In this document: in pieces, positions 1 to 8,869 of the stretch
How the letters are laid out: each line of letters begins with the position of its first letter
Numbering within the stretch: position 1 is the stretch's first letter
Assembly (NCBI GenBank): GCA_030018635.1
Contig: JASEHU010000020.1
Span: 1 to 14,282 of the forward strand
DNA from: a bacterium
GTDB lineage: Bacteria; UBA9089; CG2-30-40-21; SBAY01
DNA length: 14,282 nucleotides
Reading direction: 5' to 3'
The notes under the pieces: model-generated
Told to the model about the DNA's origin: nothing
What the model saw: the letters and a program-made list of their open reading frames with translations, nothing else
The model's database searches: none
Made by a program: the position numbers and the translations under genes

Positions 1-2
1 AA

Positions 3-236
3 ATGGGAGCTACAACTAATAAATTCGTCAGTTCTCCTAAACTTCTAAAAGATACGCTTGCTGAATATCAAGATATATATAAACAAACGCAGATTGCAAA
101 ACAAGCAGAAAAGTTAGCTATAGCATTTAGGAGTGAACAGAAGCCAGAAGAAGATTCAAAAGAGTGTCCTTATTGTGCTGAGATTATTAAAGCGAAGGCA
201 AAAGTATGCAGATTCTGTGGAAAAGAATTGGGATAA
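3..236 (+). CDS. Small C-terminal zinc-ribbon protein, possibly 5'-truncated
   Basis: The reading frame is open from the first ATG at base 3, only two bases from the window edge, so the true start may lie outside. The visible 77 residues are a charged, probably helical N-terminal part (about residues 10-50) followed by a C-terminal CxxC-x10-CxxC zinc ribbon (C55, C58, C69, C72; ECPYCAE...VCRFCGKEL). This treble-clef/zinc-ribbon tail is common at the C-termini of otherwise unrelated bacterial proteins and gives no specific function. There is no signal peptide or membrane segment in the visible part. It ends 24 bases before the res-like gene and may share its transcript. The zinc-ribbon call is firm; the protein's role is unknown. 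Confidence 0.7.
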   Translation: MGATTNKFVSSPKLLKDTLAEYQDIYKQTQIAKQAEKLAIAFRSEQKPEEDSKECPYCAEIIKAKAKVCRFCGKELG

Positions 237-260
237 GCTATATGCTTAAGTTAATAAATT

Positions 261-2897
261 ATGACCTTATATAGCATACTAAAATCAAAAGTGCTTGAAT
301 GGAGAGAGAATAATTATCAATCCGATTACACCACTATTTCTGAAATTTTAGAATTCAACCTTGATCCGGAATCAGGGAATTTGCGTTTTCTAAGAAAGGC
401 ACAATTTGAAGCCCTGGAAACGTACTGGTATCTAAGACTTGTAGAAAGAACTCCTCATATTTATGATTTATATAAAAAGCTTTTTCAGCCCAGAGATCTT
501 TTAAAATCTTTGGGAATAAATCTTACTCAAGATGATTTAACTGAAATTCTTTTAAACGGTGGTGGGGTTGATTCTATATTTGAAAAAATAAAAATTAACG
601 ATAACTTTGTAAAGAAATATAGATTAGATGCCCTTAGAGAAACTCTTTTATTAAATTACCCAAGCTATATATTAGCCTTAGCCATGGGGGCGGGCAAAAC
701 CATTTTAATCGGGACCATTATTGCTACTGAATTTGCAATGGCTCTTGAATATCCAGAAGACCCCGAATCAAGTTCAGGGCAAAGCTTCGTTAAAAATGCT
801 TTGGTCTTCGCACCAGGTAAAACTATATTAGGTGCTTTAAAGGAGCTTTCCGATATACCCTTTGAGAAGATCCTACCTCTACGATTGTATAAAGAATTTA
901 TCACCTCAGTTAAATTCACCTATACAAGAGATGGGGAAAAAGATATTCCCATAATTAAAGAAAGTAGCTTTAATATAGTAGTCACCAACACTGAAAAAAT
1001 AAGGATTCAAAAACAAACTATTACTAAAACCCTAATCAAGGATTTATATGCAAACACATCCCAGGAAGATATGATAAAACAAGAAGTAGCCAATAGAAGA
1101 CTACAGACAATTGCTTCGCTTCCTAATCTCGCAATTTTCTCCGATGAAGCTCATCATACCTATGGAATGAAACTTGGAGAAGAATTAAAAAGAGTGCGCC
1201 AAACTGTTGATTATCTGGCAGAAAACACTAATTTATTAATAGTGATTAATACCACTGGAACCCCTTATTTTGAAAGACAAATTCTAAAAGATGTAATTTA
1301 CTGGTATGGTTTATCGCAGGGTATAAAAGATGGGATACTAAAGGAGGTTAGAGGAAATATTGTTGCCTACCCAGAAGTGGAAGATGAACAATTCATTAGG
1401 GATATCATCGCTGACTTCTTTAGAAACTATAAAGATGTAAAAATATACGATGGTACTCCCTCAAAACTCGCTCTATACTTTCCTAATATAGCTAACCTTC
1501 AAGATGCCAAACCAGTAGTAGAGACAGCCCTAATAGAAATTGGAGAAGACCCATCCATAGTATTAGAAGTACATAATGAATCAAAAGATGAAATAAAAGA
1601 TTTATTTGATAATAGAATAAATGACCGATATTTACCTTATAGAGTCTTTCTTCTTGTGAATAAAGGAACTGAAGGCTGGAATTGTCTCTCTTTATATGCA
1701 ACTGCTTTAGCGAGGGAACTTAAGGCAAGTAATAACTTTTGTCTTCAGGCTGCCTCAAGGTGCTTAAGACAAACACCAAGAAATATACATAAAGCAAAAA
1801 TTTACTTATCGCAACACAATGTGAAAATATTAGATTCTCAATTAAAAGAAACTTATGGTGAGACTCTTCAGGAACTCAATTTAGCATCACCAGATCTTAG
1901 AAAAGAGAGATTAATCTTAAGAAAGACGGAAATTCCACCGCTATTACTTAAAAAGAAGATATTTAAACTCATTCCTCTTGATAAAAAAGTAGATTTTGAG
2001 AATATAGAAATTCACAAACCAGAAATCTCAACTGAAGAATCTAAAATAACTATTTATGATTTGAAAGACATTCCTGATAGAAAAGGTGTCCTGATAACTC
2101 AAAAAGAGGAAAAATTTATTATAATAGAAGATTTTGTTGATGCGTATTCCTTTGCTGTTGAGCTTTCATCTTTGTACAGACTGCCTCTTATGAGAGCTTA
2201 TGAAAAGATAAAGAGCCTTTATCCAGATGGAGAAATCTTAGAAAGTCATGCCTTTAAGATCAGAAAGCAATTGGAGGAAAAACTAAAAAATTACGAGATA
2301 ACACAAGAGGAAATTGAAATAGCACTTGCTTTGATTAAGCTTAATAATTTTAACAAAGAAGAAAGAAATGGAAAAGCAATTTATACAACTGAAATAATTT
2401 ATCACAAAGATAAAGAAAAGCTCCTGTTAAAATATGAAGGTTTTAAAGAGCAATACAGGGGATGTTATCAGTTAGAATTTGGTTTTCACTACTCACCATA
2501 TAACTTTGATTCAAACCCAGAAAAAGATTTTTTTGAACAATTATTAGTGATGTTAAACGAAAATCCCGCAGATGTTGAAGATATTTACTATACTGGAGCA
2601 ATAAGTGACCCTAACAAAACTGATTTTATCTTTGAATACAAAGGAAAAGATGATAGATGGCATAACTACACACCCGACTTTTTGATAAAAAGGAAAAATG
2701 GCAAAATGAACATAGTTGAAATTAAAGCAGAAATCTTTATAGATAAAGCCAAAGAAAAAGCACTTAAAGAAATAGAGGGATTAAATCCTGATAAACTTAA
2801 ATATGAAATTTTAATAACCGACAAAGATGAAATAGGATTTGAGAATATTAGTAAAGTTAGAGAGGCAATCTATGAGTATGGAGGTAAAAATGCCTGA
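261..2897 (+). CDS. res: Type III restriction enzyme Res-like subunit (SF2 helicase plus PD-(D/E)XK nuclease)
   Basis: This 878-residue protein should be the ATP-dependent translocase and cleavage subunit of a type III-like R-M complex acting on DNA in the cytoplasm. Superfamily 2 helicase motifs appear in order: Walker A AMGAGKT (141-147), the DEAH box SDEAHH (294-299), TGTP motif III (332-335), motif V NKGTEGWNC (467-475) and motif VI QAASRCLRQTPR (496-507). The C-terminus carries a nuclease signature, TPDFLI (804-809, D806) then VEIKAE (E820, K822), with an upstream acidic EKDFFEQ at about 754. Length and domain order fit type III Res proteins. The ATG at 261 follows an in-frame stop at 255 and lacks a recognisable ribosome binding site, so translation may be coupled to upstream reading or be leaderless. 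The next gene overlaps it by 8 bases, and the mod-like gene is the fourth of this run. The family call is strong; cleavage activity is inferred. Confidence 0.9.
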   Translation: MTLYSILKSKVLEWRENNYQSDYTTISEILEFNLDPESGNLRFLRKAQFEALETYWYLRLVERTPHIYDLYKKLFQPRDLLKSLGINLTQDDLTEILLNGGGVDSIFEKIKINDNFVKKYRLDALRETLLLNYPSYILALAMGAGKTILIGTIIATEFAMALEYPEDPESSSGQSFVKNALVFAPGKTILGALKELSDIPFEKILPLRLYKEFITSVKFTYTRDGEKDIPIIKESSFNIVVTNTEKIRIQKQTITKTLIKDLYANTSQEDMIKQEVANRRLQTIASLPNLAIFSDEAHHTYGMKLGEELKRVRQTVDYLAENTNLLIVINTTGTPYFERQILKDVIYWYGLSQGIKDGILKEVRGNIVAYPEVEDEQFIRDIIADFFRNYKDVKIYDGTPSKLALYFPNIANLQDAKPVVETALIEIGEDPSIVLEVHNESKDEIKDLFDNRINDRYLPYRVFLLVNKGTEGWNCLSLYATALARELKASNNFCLQAASRCLRQTPRNIHKAKIYLSQHNVKILDSQLKETYGETLQELNLASPDLRKERLILRKTEIPPLLLKKKIFKLIPLDKKVDFENIEIHKPEISTEESKITIYDLKDIPDRKGVLITQKEEKFIIIEDFVDAYSFAVELSSLYRLPLMRAYEKIKSLYPDGEILESHAFKIRKQLEEKLKNYEITQEEIEIALALIKLNNFNKEERNGKAIYTTEIIYHKDKEKLLLKYEGFKEQYRGCYQLEFGFHYSPYNFDSNPEKDFFEQLLVMLNENPADVEDIYYTGAISDPNKTDFIFEYKGKDDRWHNYTPDFLIKRKNGKMNIVEIKAEIFIDKAKEKALKEIEGLNPDKLKYEILITDKDEIGFENISKVREAIYEYGGKNA

Positions 2898-4164
2898 TAT
2901 TGATATTTCAAAAGAGATGAAATCTATTAGTTCGCGTGAAAAGATGATTCGTTATCTGGATGGATATTCTGCTGAACGTATGGAAGAATTAGATGAACGG
3001 AAAACCAAACGTCCATTAGTTAAAAGTTATATGCTTGAACATATAGGTGAGACTGGGAAACAAAGAGAGGTAACAGAGCTTTTATCTGATATGAGGATAG
3101 AGACACAGAAAATTGATGAAAAACTATATCGGGTGTTGGATATGAAAGAAAATAAGGAATACATGGGATTTCTTGAGGTTTTAACGCCAAGATATTTTGT
3201 TTTTTACACACTTCACCATAGTGGTAAAGCTAATAGATGGGTAAAAAACCTTGTACTTAATTCATCAGAATTAGACCATGTATGGCTAAGCGGTCTAACC
3301 TTCAATGTATTATGGCAAAGAGTGGCTCAAATAAGCAAACCGCACAGATATGTTAGTATATTGTTTGTTCATGACAGTATATACCAGATTGACTCAGAAA
3401 TTTATGAAGATGAGAATGATGAAGATGAAGAAATATCTTCATCCTTTGATGAAGGAGATGTTGTAGAAGTTATTGAAAGAAGAGCATCTAAATTCAAATT
3501 AGTAGATAAAATTTCCATTGTCCAGGAGAAGTTAAGCAAGCTCCAAGATTTATACTCACCTCTTTATGCCATAAGTCGATTGAGATTTCCATCGCCTGTC
3601 GGGAAAGGTGGGCATGATTTTTATGATAACGGAAAAGTCACCAATAGAAGCGGTAATTTCAGAGACCATAGGTCCCATATTTTGTATGTTCAACGCATAT
3701 ATGATCAATTGACGAAGATGACTGAAGAAAAGGTTTGGTATTCAATATATAAAGAAACTGTGACAATACCGGGTCAGTTCCAGAAATTAATCGGTTCTCC
3801 TGTAACAATAAAATTTGGTGAAACTCTAACTAAAGAAACTTTTGACCATTGGATAAATTCAATTTTTGGACGTATAAACGAACCTCGCTTTAAGCTATGG
3901 GGTAATCCGATAATTTTAGGTCCCAAGAAGGTTCATGTTTATGGAGTAGATAAACATTTATGGAAGCCGATTTTTCTTGAATTAACAGATAAACATTTAA
4001 TTGCCATCGTTCCTAAAGGGACTTGTGGTAATACAATTCATCGTCTTATTTGCAATATTCAGCGATATGTTGACCCGGCAGCAAAAGCATATATCGGAGA
4101 AACTGAATATAAAGCTATGGTTGATGAATCCTCAAAAGGAGTAAAATATGAACCCGGATATTAA
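2890..4164 (+). CDS. Uncharacterised 424-residue protein inside the type III-like cluster
   Basis: I do not recognise this family. The start is set at ATG 2890 because GGAGG (2880-2884) lies 5 bases upstream; the ATG overlaps the end of res (ATGCCTGA). Upstream in-frame ATGs at 2839, 2872 and 2878 would lie deeper inside res and lack a good site. The protein is soluble, with a charged N-terminus, a very acidic segment around residues 185-210 (EIYEDENDEDEE), then a basic and aromatic C-terminal half rich in beta-type segments. No Walker, methylase, HNH or clear nuclease motif is visible. It sits between res and a PD-(D/E)XK-like gene, and the next gene overlaps its end by 17 bases, so co-expression and a part in the same complex are likely. 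It could be a structural or target-recognition subunit, but that is only inference. Confidence 0.8.
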   Translation: MPDIDISKEMKSISSREKMIRYLDGYSAERMEELDERKTKRPLVKSYMLEHIGETGKQREVTELLSDMRIETQKIDEKLYRVLDMKENKEYMGFLEVLTPRYFVFYTLHHSGKANRWVKNLVLNSSELDHVWLSGLTFNVLWQRVAQISKPHRYVSILFVHDSIYQIDSEIYEDENDEDEEISSSFDEGDVVEVIERRASKFKLVDKISIVQEKLSKLQDLYSPLYAISRLRFPSPVGKGGHDFYDNGKVTNRSGNFRDHRSHILYVQRIYDQLTKMTEEKVWYSIYKETVTIPGQFQKLIGSPVTIKFGETLTKETFDHWINSIFGRINEPRFKLWGNPIILGPKKVHVYGVDKHLWKPIFLELTDKHLIAIVPKGTCGNTIHRLICNIQRYVDPAAKAYIGETEYKAMVDESSKGVKYEPGY

Positions 4165-5218
4165 TGAATTATGCAAAGACCCGTTGTTTCAATTAAATCT
4201 GGCAATATGGCTTGCTCAATCTCAGCCATCACAATTTTTTTATATTTATCCTCTATTTTATGAATCAGGGTTAAATATTTATTCTATAGGGCCTCTACTT
4301 GCTTTGCCTCCTGATGTAAGAAGGCTTGTGGCTACAGAAAATATAAATTGTCAGGACGTTGTAAGGCCGGATTTGATAGTTGAGGCACAAGGAAAAAAGA
4401 AACTTTGTATTTTAGAATGCAAATCTTCTTCTTTTGGTCCAAAGTCTTCGACCGCTGAACAGGCAAGAACTTTATTGGTTGCAGTGCCAATTATCTCTGA
4501 AGTTTTAGGAGTTGGTAAAAGAGGAGAGAATGAAGGGTTACTCTGTTATTTTACTGGCTCAAATAATACTGAGTTAATCGAGAGAACCCTTGAGGTCCTT
4601 GAAAAAGAAATAAAAGAAAAAACAAATCTTGAATCCGGAAATTATGGATGTTTTGGAATAAAACCATCACAAACATCGGTAATTTTAGAATATCCAGAAA
4701 AAGTGAAAATATTTTTAAACTTGGCAAAAGATTCACCAGTCGAAGTTATAAACCTCGAAGAAGATACAGACCCCCGTCCCTTATATTTTATCCCTTATGA
4801 TCCAAATATACAGCAAACCAGGGAAGAACAAGAATTCGGTAGGAGAGTCCTTTTTGAGAGGATATTGAGTTATGTCATAAGTAAAATCGGTGGGGCAACC
4901 ATTTCTACTTCTATAACATTCGAAGCTGAAGAACTTTTGAATTCTGCAACCTTTGGATATTATGAAATCTGGGAAGATAATGAAGCAACAAAACATGTAA
5001 GAAAATTAGTAAAAGATTTTTTGAATCAAGTAAGAAACGCTATAAATGAACCATTGAAAGAATCTATAAATTATGAACCTCAAAAAGGATGGATTTTTAA
5101 CCTAAAAGACAAAGAAGCATATGAAGAATTATTGAAGCAACTTCAAAAATTCAAACCAGAAACTTTAGATCTTTCAAAGATGATAGAACCAACTTTATTT
5201 AATAACATGGAGAATTGA
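4148..5218 (+). CDS. Putative PD-(D/E)XK-like nuclease of the type III-like cluster
   Basis: The 356-residue protein starts at ATG 4148, six bases after AAGGAG (4136-4141), inside the end of the preceding gene. Residues 74-92 read as a PD-(D/E)XK core: RPDLIVEA (D75) and then CILECK (E90, K92), followed by a helix with Q105 (AEQAR), as in many restriction-type nucleases. The N-terminal 60 residues are hydrophobic/aromatic but contain no clear signal peptide. The C-terminal third is helical and charged (KHVRKLVKDFLNQVRNAI). There is no helicase or methylase motif. The Mod-like gene begins 4 bases after its stop. It may be an extra nuclease or an inactive structural subunit of the complex; I cannot name a family. 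The motif is visible, but catalytic competence is inferred. Confidence 0.65.
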   Translation: MNPDINELCKDPLFQLNLAIWLAQSQPSQFFYIYPLFYESGLNIYSIGPLLALPPDVRRLVATENINCQDVVRPDLIVEAQGKKKLCILECKSSSFGPKSSTAEQARTLLVAVPIISEVLGVGKRGENEGLLCYFTGSNNTELIERTLEVLEKEIKEKTNLESGNYGCFGIKPSQTSVILEYPEKVKIFLNLAKDSPVEVINLEEDTDPRPLYFIPYDPNIQQTREEQEFGRRVLFERILSYVISKIGGATISTSITFEAEELLNSATFGYYEIWEDNEATKHVRKLVKDFLNQVRNAINEPLKESINYEPQKGWIFNLKDKEAYEELLKQLQKFKPETLDLSKMIEPTLFNNMEN

Positions 5219-5221
5219 AAA

Positions 5222-7168
5222 ATGCCAGAAAATAAAATCAAAGTCACCACTGCCACAGGTCGCCCGATGCTACACTGGGTGGGTAAAAAACCGCTTGATT
5301 ATGTTAAAGGCTTCCCAACTCAACTTGTTGAAGTATTCGACCCTCTTTCCCAGCGGTCATTGCGAGCTGAAGGCAAAGCAATCTCATACAATGAGTTAAA
5401 GGACAATTGGCATAATTTACTTTTCCACGGAGATAATAAAGAGGTTTTAGCAACACTACTTGAACTTGGATTTAGAAGAAAGATTGACCTTATCTACATT
5501 GACCCACCGTTTAAAAGCGGCGCTGATTATGTGAGAAAAGTGGAACTGAGAGGATTAAAGAATTTAGGAAGAATAGAAGAAGATGAAGCATCTATCTTAC
5601 AGCAGACAATGTATTTTGATATCTGGAATAACGATACATATCTTCAATTTATGTATGAAAGGTTGATGTTATTGAAGGAGTTGTTGGCTGAGATGGGCTC
5701 TATTTATGTGCATCTGGACTGGCATGTGGGACATTATGTGAAGTTGCTGATGGATGAAGTTTTTGGTTCTGATGGTTTCAGAAATGAGATCGTTTGGCAG
5801 AAGTTATCTACTCCTAAAGCACAAACTTTAGGTTTTGGTAATATTCATGATGTGATACTTTGGTACAGTAAAAGTAACGAACCAAAGTTTAAAGAGATTA
5901 GACTTGCGCATAAAGAGGAATACTTAAAAAAGATGTATCGATTTGTTGAGCCTGATACCGGCAGGAGATATAGATTGCACGATTTCACACAAAAAGGACA
6001 AGGGGAACCGAGAAAATTTGGCAATAAGATTTTAAAGCCACCGCCTGGAAAACATTGGATATGGTCACAAGAAAAAATAGATGAAGGACTCAAAAAGGGA
6101 TTAATAGTTTTTTCTAATACAGGAATGCCACAAATTAAAAGATATTTGGATGAAGTTGAAGGACATAGACTAAGTGACTTATGGACAGATATAAAACCTA
6201 TAGGTTCCGTTGCCACAGAGAGGTTATTCTTCGAAACCCAAAAACCTGAAGCCCTTCTTGAACGCATTATCAAAACATCTTCAAGCGAGGACGACATAAT
6301 CCTCGACTGCTTCATTGGTTCAGGAACTACTGCAAGAGTAGCGCAGAAACTCGGCAGGCGATGGATTGGTTGTGATATAAACAAGGGAGCAATCCATCTA
6401 ACCAGTAGAGAATTACAAAAAATAATAAGTGAGCAGATAAAGAATAAAGAAACAAAATATCCAACATTTAGTATTTATAAAGTCAATGACTATGATTTGC
6501 AACTTTTAAAAACCGAAGCAATTGAACTTGCAGTCCAGCATATTGGAATTCAGAGGACGAGAACCGATAGATTCTTTGACGGATATTTGGGGAAGAATCT
6601 TGTAAAGATCATTGATTTCAACCATCCTTTAACACTTCTGGATTTACAACTTCTTCAAGACGAGTTAAAGAAAAGGCCTGACGAGGATAGGGATATTACC
6701 ATCGTTTGTCTCGGTAAAGAATTAGCGGTTGACTCATGGATTGATGAATGGAATAAAAAACATCCTGTGAATAAAATAAAGGTTATTGAACTTAAAACAG
6801 ACAAAAAATATGGTAGTTTCTTAATCCATAAACCAGCAGAAGCAAAAGTGAAAATTGAAAGAAGAGATACTAAAGCAATTATTGAAATACAAGATTTCAT
6901 ATCACCAACAATAATTGAACGGCTTAACATTGATAATAAACTCTTCAAAGTAAAAATACCCGACTTTAGGTCTATGATTGATTGCGTGTTAATTGACACA
7001 AACTATAATGACAGCACCTTTCACATCATCTTTTCAGATGTTCCTGAAAGGAAAAACGACTTAGTTTCAGGAAAATATGAAATAGAAGTACCAAAGGATA
7101 AAACTAAAGTTGCAGTTAAAATCATTGACATGCTCGGAGAGGAAGTATTATTTGCTGAGGAGCTTTAG
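5222..7168 (+). CDS. mod: Type III Mod-like adenine-specific DNA methyltransferase (beta class)
   Basis: The 648-residue protein should transfer a methyl group from S-adenosylmethionine to the N6 of adenine and give sequence specificity to the system. The motif order is that of beta-class amino-methyltransferases: catalytic motif IV IDPPF (93-97) comes first, the AdoMet-binding motif I DCFIGSGTT (362-370) later, with FETQKPEALLERII (337-350) as motif X just before it and WIGCDIN (381-387) as the acidic-loop motif after it. Residues about 100-330 form the long insert that usually holds target recognition, and 400-648 is a C-terminal extension of type III Mod size. GGAG at 5209-5212 precedes the ATG, and the previous stop is 4 bases away. 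No simple-sequence repeat tract typical of phase-variable mod genes is visible. It ends the cluster that starts with res. Confidence 0.9.
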   Translation: MPENKIKVTTATGRPMLHWVGKKPLDYVKGFPTQLVEVFDPLSQRSLRAEGKAISYNELKDNWHNLLFHGDNKEVLATLLELGFRRKIDLIYIDPPFKSGADYVRKVELRGLKNLGRIEEDEASILQQTMYFDIWNNDTYLQFMYERLMLLKELLAEMGSIYVHLDWHVGHYVKLLMDEVFGSDGFRNEIVWQKLSTPKAQTLGFGNIHDVILWYSKSNEPKFKEIRLAHKEEYLKKMYRFVEPDTGRRYRLHDFTQKGQGEPRKFGNKILKPPPGKHWIWSQEKIDEGLKKGLIVFSNTGMPQIKRYLDEVEGHRLSDLWTDIKPIGSVATERLFFETQKPEALLERIIKTSSSEDDIILDCFIGSGTTARVAQKLGRRWIGCDINKGAIHLTSRELQKIISEQIKNKETKYPTFSIYKVNDYDLQLLKTEAIELAVQHIGIQRTRTDRFFDGYLGKNLVKIIDFNHPLTLLDLQLLQDELKKRPDEDRDITIVCLGKELAVDSWIDEWNKKHPVNKIKVIELKTDKKYGSFLIHKPAEAKVKIERRDTKAIIEIQDFISPTIIERLNIDNKLFKVKIPDFRSMIDCVLIDTNYNDSTFHIIFSDVPERKNDLVSGKYEIEVPKDKTKVAVKIIDMLGEEVLFAEEL

Positions 7169-7198
7169 TTTTTTTACTTTCGATTTAAATGGAAGAAG

Positions 7199-7222
7199 CG
7201 GGCAAGGAAGGGGTGAAAGGGA
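7199..7222 (+). repeat. 24-bp direct repeat, left copy
   Basis: This purine-rich segment (starting cgggcaaggaag) recurs at 9546-9569 with 21 of 24 positions identical, in the same orientation. The two copies bracket the decayed type I R-M genes. It is not within a gene I can support. It could be an insertion or recombination scar, or a shared leader sequence. Confidence 0.55.
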
Positions 7223-7297
7223 TGTACTATTCAAAAAGGAGATCAAAGAGATACAAAATATATTGTTAAATGAATAATGTAGCTTTAACCCTATTAA

Positions 7298-7634
7298 CTT
7301 TTTTTAAGAATAAGCATTACTGGAATAGAAACCTCAGGTAATCAATCAGTTTTGGGTATTGTTGAAAATAAAAAAATACCTTGTGAATTTATTTATTATT
7401 GGATTGAAAAAATGAAAGATGATATTTATTCGTGGGCTACGGGAGGCGTACAACAGCATATCAATAAAAATAATGTGGACAATACTTTGATTTTATTTCC
7501 CAATAATGATGTGATGAATAATTTCAAAAAGCTCTTAATTCCTATTTTTGATAAAATTCTCAAAAATCCGTGATTCTCTTCTACCAAAGCTGATGTCAGG
7601 AAAAATTAGAGTTCCTTTGGAGGTGAAAGAATGA
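7298..7634 (+). pseudogene. hsdS: Remnant of type I R-M specificity subunit HsdS (C-terminal part, frameshifted)
   Basis: One frame (7298-7573) encodes ITGIETSGNQSVLG...FIYYWIEKM...WATGGVQQHINKNNV, the typical C-terminal half of a second HsdS target-recognition domain, including the conserved GGxQQHIN segment. It stops at TGA 7571-7573, but another frame (from 7569) continues with RDSLLPKLMSGKIRV, the classical HsdS C-terminal ending, up to TGA 7632-7634. The join loses a few residues and shifts frame, so the gene is broken there. Upstream of 7298 an in-frame stop is met and the N-terminal domain is missing; a normal HsdS has about 400 residues. The final stop overlaps the start of the HEPN gene (ATGA), so the original operon coupling survives. 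No hsdM is left upstream. Confidence 0.8.
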
Positions 7635-8869
7635 AAGAAGCAGAAATAATAAAAAATTTAAAATCAATGATTGAGCAATACTTACCAGCACTCAAGGCAA
7701 ATAACAATTCTAATAACATTATGGAGGGATTGTTTTGTAGCGTTAATACAAGAACTAACACAGTTGTAAAAGTATTAACTCAAGTAGAATGGGATTTGTT
7801 TTATTCTCCGATACAATTTATGCTTAGCCAAAAAGATATATCTAATAATTATTCTGAAGAATTTGTGCAGAGTAAATTTGTTGAGTTATATCATAAAATA
7901 CTTGATAACGAACCAAACATGATTATAGATACTGAAAATTTAACAAATTTTTTTCTTAATAATACAGTAAAAACTTTTTTGGTTATTTCTGAAGTTGAAA
8001 ACATTAGAATATTAGATGATCAAGAATATGAAATCATAGATTCAATAATAAAAATGATGAAACAAGAAGATTTACTTAATAAAGGCAAAGGTTTTAAGTT
8101 ATTAAGTGAAAAATTAGTGGACAAACCGACAATTTCTACGAAAGTGCAGGCAGGAGATTATGATAAAGCAGTACAATTAGCGACTCATAATTTTATGATT
8201 TCTTTCAATCTCTTGAAATTATATGCTCCAAGTTTTAAACCTGCATTAAAAGGATACTTATCGCCAAGGGTACGAGGATTAGTTGCCTATAACGAAACAG
8301 ATAAAGTACCTGATGCAAGTGCTTCTCTGATAGGAGACGCACTACTTAATAGAGCTTATTTAAATAATCAATTGTACAAACAGCTAATAAACGCAGGAAT
8401 TAGCGAATTGAGAAAAACAAATACCATATCAAAAAATACCATATCAAAGGTTGTGAAAGATTGCTTATATTGGTTCGGGTTAGGCTTGGAGGAGGAATAT
8501 CCATCTGCCAAGCTACTTAATTTTGTAATGGTGTTAGAATCAGCATTAAAAAGGAAAGACGAAATTACTGAGCTGAAAAAAGCAGTTTCAGAAAGAGGTG
8601 CAATTTTATTGTATGACAAATTTGAAGAAAGAAAAAAGGCAGCTAAGGAATTAAAACGTATTTATGACCTAAGAAGTAAAGTCGTACATACAGGAACCTT
8701 AATAGGAGATAAAGATTTTGTTTTCCTCTCCGGTGCATATGTAAAAGCTGTCCTAAGAAAACTAATAAAAATGTCAAAATGTTTTAATTGTGATTTTGAT
8801 AAATTTATAACTTATCTTGATGATATGAAATTAAAAGGAGAGATTAACAATGCCTCAGATAATGACTGA
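7631..8869 (+). CDS. Apea-like HEPN-domain protein embedded in a type I R-M locus
   Basis: The 412-residue protein starts at ATG 7631 with GGAGGTG (7619-7625) just upstream; the start overlaps the hsdS remnant stop. The C-terminal region (about 290-385) is helical and ends in YDLRSKVVHTG, an RX4H motif (R348, H353) that is the hallmark of HEPN domains, many of which are metal-independent RNases used in abortive-infection and toxin systems. The surrounding pattern resembles the Apea-like HEPN subgroup. The N-terminal 290 residues are mainly helical and not recognised. The gene lies between hsdS and hsdR remnants and overlaps hsdR by 20 bases, so it was the third partner of that operon. It alone is intact, which suggests that it either has its own function or is lost more slowly. 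RNase activity is inferred from the motif. Confidence 0.75.
   Translation: MKEAEIIKNLKSMIEQYLPALKANNNSNNIMEGLFCSVNTRTNTVVKVLTQVEWDLFYSPIQFMLSQKDISNNYSEEFVQSKFVELYHKILDNEPNMIIDTENLTNFFLNNTVKTFLVISEVENIRILDDQEYEIIDSIIKMMKQEDLLNKGKGFKLLSEKLVDKPTISTKVQAGDYDKAVQLATHNFMISFNLLKLYAPSFKPALKGYLSPRVRGLVAYNETDKVPDASASLIGDALLNRAYLNNQLYKQLINAGISELRKTNTISKNTISKVVKDCLYWFGLGLEEEYPSAKLLNFVMVLESALKRKDEITELKKAVSERGAILLYDKFEERKKAAKELKRIYDLRSKVVHTGTLIGDKDFVFLSGAYVKAVLRKLIKMSKCFNCDFDKFITYLDDMKLKGEINNASDND

Noticed and set aside
2839..2889. Longer N-terminus for the 424-residue protein, starting at 2839, 2872 or 2878
   Set aside because: These starts lie inside res without a ribosome site, whereas ATG 2890 has GGAGG at ideal spacing.
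5845..6384. 179-residue open frame on the - strand within the mod-like gene
   Set aside because: It is the antisense shadow of clear methyltransferase motifs, with no recognisable protein features of its own.
7169..7297. Remnant of hsdM upstream of hsdS
   Set aside because: Short frames here carry none of the HsdM motifs, such as NPPF, so hsdM appears to be absent.
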